DNA of 9,982 nt, from the NCBI GenBank assembly GCA_002336855.1, contig DDEV01000057.1, positions 1 through 9,982 on the forward strand, written 5' to 3'. Shown one piece after another: positions 6,961 to 9,982 of the stretch (positions within the stretch are counted from its first letter, which is position 1; every line of letters begins with the position of its first letter). Made by a program: the position numbers and the translations under genes. The notes under the pieces were generated by a model, which saw only the letters and a list, made by a program, of their open reading frames with translations, was not told the DNA's origin and made no database searches. The stretch is from Leucobacter sp. UBA1945. Its GTDB lineage: Bacteria > Actinomycetota > Actinomycetes > Actinomycetales > Microbacteriaceae.

Positions 6961-7647
6961 ATGAGCCAAGAGGACACCCCCCAACCGACCGGCACCCAGC
7001 CGCACGAAGCACAGCGAATCGAGGCCTGGGCCGCGGTGCATCGCCCCGAGACCACGGGCGACGAACTCGCCCGCATCGCCGAGGAGCACCCCGAATTCGC
7101 GTCAGCAATCGCCGCGCATCCGAACGCGCCCGCAACGCAACCGGCTGAACAGGCGCCCTATGAGCAAGCCCAGCCCGATCAAACGCTCTACGCGCAGCAT
7201 TCGCACGCGCAGCCGCACCACGCTCAGCCCCAATACGCGCAACCTCAGCATGCCCAGCCGCATCAGTACGCGCAGCCGCAGTACGCGCCGCACCAGTACG
7301 CGTCAGGGCCAGCTGATCCGAGCAGGCCAAAGGTCAACGTCGCCGGAATCATCGCGTTCTCGTTGCTCGTCGTGGTCACCGTGCTCGAGTTCTTTGTTCC
7401 AGTGGTCATGCGACAGGCAATGCTGACCTACAACATCTCCCTGATGATCGGCTTCCCGCTGGTTCGGTTGATCCTCGCCCTCTGCGCGATCGTGATCGGC
7501 ATCGTGGGCGCGAGAATGCGGTCACAGCCGCGCCTCCGGTGGATGGCAGTGGGTTCGATCGTCGCGGGCTCGCTTCTCGCTGTCCCTCTACTCTTGCGCA
7601 CCATCTCGTATGCCTCGCCGGGGCTCCTCCCCTACTACGGCTACTGA
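6961..7647 (+). CDS. Small membrane protein with one LRV repeat, repetitive His/Tyr/Gln/Pro linker and three membrane helices (second paralogue)
   Basis: 228 aa, ATG start, 44 bases after the first paralogue with no clear terminator between, so the two may be cotranscribed; no strong ribosome-binding site is seen. The LRV unit is at about residues 23-56 (HRPETTGDELARIA, then AIAAHPNA). The linker (about 57-122) is longer than in the first protein and built from AQP-[QH]-[YH] units, with seven His and several Tyr between 80 and 113. Hydrophobic segments follow at about 126-149, 161-184 and 194-213, with a basic loop (RMRSQPRLRW) before the last. The C-terminal domain aligns over its length with that of the first protein (NVxGI at its start, RxRW before the last helix, GLL near the end). 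Function unknown; the duplicated pair may form a complex. Confidence 0.83.
   Translation: MSQEDTPQPTGTQPHEAQRIEAWAAVHRPETTGDELARIAEEHPEFASAIAAHPNAPATQPAEQAPYEQAQPDQTLYAQHSHAQPHHAQPQYAQPQHAQPHQYAQPQYAPHQYASGPADPSRPKVNVAGIIAFSLLVVVTVLEFFVPVVMRQAMLTYNISLMIGFPLVRLILALCAIVIGIVGARMRSQPRLRWMAVGSIVAGSLLAVPLLLRTISYASPGLLPYYGY
7186..7302 (+). repeat. In-gene low-complexity repeat encoding AQP-[QH]-[YH] units
   Basis: A run of imperfect short direct repeats (variants of CAGCCGCAGTACGCG) inside the second LRV gene. It encodes the peptide units AQPHH, AQPQY, AQPQH, AQPHQY and AQPQY. Codons vary between units (CAG/CAA, CAC/CAT, GCG/GCC/GCT), so the repeat is not freshly copied. The peptide should be disordered. 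Confidence 0.7.
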
Positions 7648-7688
7648 TTCCATCGTCGGCGGCGCGTCTCGCGGGCACGCCGAAACAA

Positions 7689-7749
7689 GAAAACGCACGA
7701 AACTTCGTGTGAGAATCCTGGCGGGTTCTCTGAAGTTTCGTGCGTTTTC
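7689..7749. terminator. Long inverted repeat between convergent genes, probably a bidirectional terminator
   Basis: GAAAACGCACGAAACTTC (7689-7706) is the exact reverse complement of GAAGTTTCGTGCGTTTTC (7732-7749), an 18-bp perfect stem. Inside it, GAGAATCC (7711-7718) pairs with GGGTTCTC (7723-7730) with one G-U pair, around a TGGC tetraloop. The outer ends carry A4/T4 runs, so either strand gives a hairpin with UUUU in its 3' arm. It lies 41 bases after the LRV stop and 54 bases after the prfA stop, as expected for a shared terminator. The T-run is within the stem rather than after it, and the stem is longer than most terminators, so a repeated extragenic palindrome is another reading. Confidence 0.7.
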
Positions 7750-7803
7750 GTATTCTGTGGTTGAGGATCCTCCGAACGGGTCGAACCCCAGGCCTGTTTC
7801 GAG

Positions 7804-8877
7804 CTACTGCCCGAGCGCCTTCAACCGGTCTTCCTCGTCCATACGAATGCACGACTCGATGACCGGTTCGAGCGCCCCGTTCATGACGGCGTCGAGGTTG
7901 TAGGCCTTGTAGCCGGTGCGGTGGTCGGCGATGCGGTTCTCGGGAAAGTTGTACGTGCGAATGCGCTCGGAGCGATCCATCGTGCGAATCTGACTCGAGC
8001 GATGCGCTGACGCCTCGGCCGCTGCTTCTTCTTGCTGACGCGCGAGCAGGCGGGCACGCAGCACGCGCATCGCCGCCTCGCGGTTCTGCAGCTGCGACTT
8101 CTCGTTCTGCATGGCGACCACGATGCCGGTCGGCATGTGCGTGATGCGCACAGCCGAGTCGGTCGTGTTCACCGACTGCCCACCGGGGCCAGACGACCGG
8201 TACACGTCGATCTTGAGATCGTTCTGGCTGATCTCGACCTCTTCGGGCTCGTCGACCTCTGGGTAGACGAGCACGCCAGTCGTCGAGGTGTGAATGCGCC
8301 CCTGCGACTCGGTGACCGGCACGCGCTGCACGCGGTGCACACCGCCCTCGTACTTAAGATGCGCCCACACGCCCTGCGAGGGGTCGGTCGCGTTCGACTT
8401 GATCGCGATCTGCACGTTCTTGTAGCCGCCGAGATCGCTCTCATCGGCCTCAATCATCTCGGTCTTCCAGCCCTTGCTCTCGGCGTAGTGCATGTACATA
8501 CGCAGCAGGTCGGCGCCGAACAGTGCCGACTCAGCACCACCCTCGCCGCCCTTGATCTCGAGAATCACGTCTCGCGCGTCGTCGGGGTCGCGCGGGATCA
8601 GCAGGCGCCGCACCCGCTCCTGCCCTTCAGCGAGCTGCCGCTCGAGCTCGGGAACCTCTTCGGCAAACGCGTCGTCTTCCTTCGCGAGTTCGCGCGCGGC
8701 TTCGAGGTCGTCGCCGAGCTGCTTCCAGTGTTCGTGAGCCGCCTTGATCTTGCTGAGCTCTGCATAGCGCCGGTTGACGCGCTTTGCGCGCGCAGCATCA
8801 GCATGCAGCGCGGGATCAGCCAGCTCTTCTTGCAACTGCTCGTGTTCAGCGAGCAGCCCCGTGACCTGCTCAAACAT
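7804..8877 (-). CDS. prfA: Peptide chain release factor 1 (RF1)
   Basis: 357 aa, normal length for RF1. It recognises UAA and UAG in the ribosomal A site and triggers peptide release. The codon-reading PxT tripeptide is PVT at 187-189 (E. coli RF1 has PAT), in the RF1-type context QRVPVTESQGRIHTS, which separates it from RF2 (SPF). The catalytic GGQ is at 232-234 (SSGPGGQSVNTTDSAV), whose Gln is normally methylated by PrmC. The N-terminal helical domain (about 1-95) is present. The ATG lies 2 bases after the rho stop, so rho and prfA are probably cotranscribed, a common arrangement in actinobacteria. No prmC gene follows; the gene ends 54 bases before the long inverted repeat. Confidence 0.97.
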   Translation of the reverse strand: MFEQVTGLLAEHEQLQEELADPALHADAARAKRVNRRYAELSKIKAAHEHWKQLGDDLEAARELAKEDDAFAEEVPELERQLAEGQERVRRLLIPRDPDDARDVILEIKGGEGGAESALFGADLLRMYMHYAESKGWKTEMIEADESDLGGYKNVQIAIKSNATDPSQGVWAHLKYEGGVHRVQRVPVTESQGRIHTSTTGVLVYPEVDEPEEVEISQNDLKIDVYRSSGPGGQSVNTTDSAVRITHMPTGIVVAMQNEKSQLQNREAAMRVLRARLLARQQEEAAAEASAHRSSQIRTMDRSERIRTYNFPENRIADHRTGYKAYNLDAVMNGALEPVIESCIRMDEEDRLKALGQ

Positions 8878-8879
8878 GT

Positions 8880-9982
8880 TCAGGCCCGTCCGCGCTGCGC
8901 GAGCGCAAGAAACTCGACATTCGATGAGGTCTCACCGAGGCGCTTCAGCACCGACTCGAGACCCTCTTCTTGGTTCTCATCGGCGAGCGCGTGGCGAAGC
9001 TGGTTCATCAGCTTTGCCTCTGCCTCGCTGGTGAGCAGTGCCTCGTTGCGAGTTGCCGAACGCGTGAGATCGACCGCGGGGAACACCCGGCGATCCGCAG
9101 CGTCGCCGCTCAGGCGGAGCTGCATGTTCGCGACTCCCTCAAGCTCACCGAGCAGTGCCGCGTCGAGGTTCGACTCGGGCTGTGCCGACACCGTGGCGAT
9201 CACCGTCAGCGAGCCACCGTTCTCAACGTTGCGCGCAGCGCTCAACAGGCGCTTGACCGGGAACACCGAGGCCGCGTCGAGGCTGCCTGCCGGCACACGT
9301 ACGGCAGCCGGAGCGGCGAGGTTGTAGGCGCGAGCCAGGCTCGTCAGCGAGTCGATCAGCACGATCACATCGTGGCCGAGCTCGACGAGGCGCTTCGCGC
9401 GCTCGATCGCGAGCTCGACGATGGTTGCGTGGTCCTCTGCCGGGCGATCGAACGTCGAGGCGATGACCTCACCGTTCACCGTGCGCTGCAACTCGGTGAC
9501 CTCTTCGGGGCGCTCATCGACCAGCACGAGCATCAGGTGCGCGTCGGGCTGATTCTGGGCGACCGCCTGGGCGATCTGGCGCAGCGCAGTGCTCTTGCCC
9601 GACTCGTGCGGGCCGACGATCAGACCGCGCTGACCCTTGCCGATGGGGGCAAAAAGATCGAGCACGCGGGCGCCGAGCTGCGCCGACTCGGTCTCGAGGC
9701 GAATGCGCTCGGTCGGGTACACCGGCGTGAAGTCGGCAAACTCTGGGCGAGTCTGGTTCTCTTCGAACGGCTTCGAGTTGATCGAATCGACCTTGACGAT
9801 CGCGTTGTACTTCTGGCGACCGCCGCCATCGCCGTCGCGAGGCTGGCGGATAGCGCCGACCACGGCGTCGCCCTTGCGCAGGCCGTACTTCTTCACCTGG
9901 CCGAGCGAGACGTAGACGTCGCCGGTGCCGGGCAGGTAGCCGCTCGTGCGAACGAACGCGTAGTTGTCGAGCACGTCGAGGA
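8880..9982 (-). CDS. rho: Transcription termination factor Rho, 5' end outside the window; motor loops unusual
   Basis: C-terminal part (367 codons visible) of the ring-shaped RNA helicase that ends transcription. The reading frame runs off the right edge (LDVLDNYAFVRTSGYLPG), so the GTG at 9974 is internal and not the start. Numbering residues from that GTG: RNA-binding cold-shock-like domain about 1-65; P-loop GPHESGKST at 121-129; catalytic DERPEE at 153-158; Walker B VIVLIDS at 203-209; arginine-finger region RVFPAVD and TRSATR at 296-309. The part aligns without gaps to E. coli Rho (offset 57), but the P-loop (PPKAGKT to PHESGKS), Q-loop (221-233) and R-loop (265-269) differ strongly. 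The chain ends at the normal C-terminus. Likely a working but divergent Rho, since the nucleotide-binding and hydrolysis residues remain. Confidence 0.95.
   Translation of the reverse strand, partial: LDVLDNYAFVRTSGYLPGTGDVYVSLGQVKKYGLRKGDAVVGAIRQPRDGDGGGRQKYNAIVKVDSINSKPFEENQTRPEFADFTPVYPTERIRLETESAQLGARVLDLFAPIGKGQRGLIVGPHESGKSTALRQIAQAVAQNQPDAHLMLVLVDERPEEVTELQRTVNGEVIASTFDRPAEDHATIVELAIERAKRLVELGHDVIVLIDSLTSLARAYNLAAPAAVRVPAGSLDAASVFPVKRLLSAARNVENGGSLTVIATVSAQPESNLDAALLGELEGVANMQLRLSGDAADRRVFPAVDLTRSATRNEALLTSEAEAKLMNQLRHALADENQEEGLESVLKRLGETSSNVEFLALAQRGRA

Noticed and set aside
7763..7800. A tRNA-like T-arm (GGGTTCGACCC on the minus strand) and the palindrome GAGGATCCTC after prfA
   Set aside because: The loop has only five bases between the stems, and no anticodon or acceptor arms can be built around it. 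This looks like chance in GC-rich DNA.
8032..9327. A 431-codon open frame on the plus strand opposite prfA and rho
   Set aside because: It crosses two well-supported genes antisense, has low-complexity Arg/Leu/His and Ser/Ala composition, and shows no recognisable domain.
9972..9974. GTG at 9974 as the rho start codon
   Set aside because: The frame stays open to the window edge and the residues before it (LDVLDNYAF) continue the known Rho sequence; the N-terminal domain is simply outside the window.

Overview
The window looks like chromosomal DNA from a high-GC actinobacterium, most probably a member of the Microbacteriaceae (Leucobacter-like). This rests on codon use, a Tat-type lipoprotein binding protein, the single-unit leucine-rich-repeat-variant (LRV) membrane proteins, and the rho-prfA pair. 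The genus is an inference. There are nine protein-coding genes, one cut by the right window edge, and no rRNA, tRNA, CRISPR array or insertion sequence that I can support. Almost all DNA is coding; no gene-free stretch exceeds about 300 bases.

Left part (12-4073, minus strand): a complete polyamine-type ABC importer operon in the order binding protein (potD), ATPase (potA), permease (potB), permease (potC). The genes are tightly coupled: a 1-base TGATG overlap, an 8-base gap, and a 4-base GTGA overlap. Centre-left (4074-6256): a divergent control region, then a plus-strand pair made of an Lrp/AsnC regulator and, 2 bases later, a class III PLP aminotransferase, closed by a strong terminator. 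The natural reading is one locus for uptake (potDABC) and breakdown (aminotransferase) of putrescine or a similar diamine under a local Lrp-family regulator. The potD leader holds a terminator-like hairpin, and the divergent region carries repeated CGAAAC/TTTCGAA motifs.

Centre-right (6257-7647, plus strand): two tandem paralogous genes for small membrane proteins. Each has one LRV repeat, an Ala/Gln/Pro-rich linker and three predicted membrane helices. A C9 tract lies just before the first, and the linker of the second is a His/Tyr/Gln/Pro repeat. An unusually long inverted repeat (18 bp perfect, with a nested hairpin) at 7689-7749 separates them from the convergent right-hand genes.

Right part (7804-9982, minus strand): prfA (release factor 1) and the C-terminal part of rho, spaced by 2 bases. 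prmC, which I expect after prfA in many bacteria, is not there. The Rho fragment is the most surprising item. It aligns without gaps to E. coli Rho through the motor domain and keeps the core catalytic residues. However, the P-loop, Q-loop and R-loop residues that grip RNA and bind bicyclomycin are extensively changed. All comparisons with known proteins are from memory.
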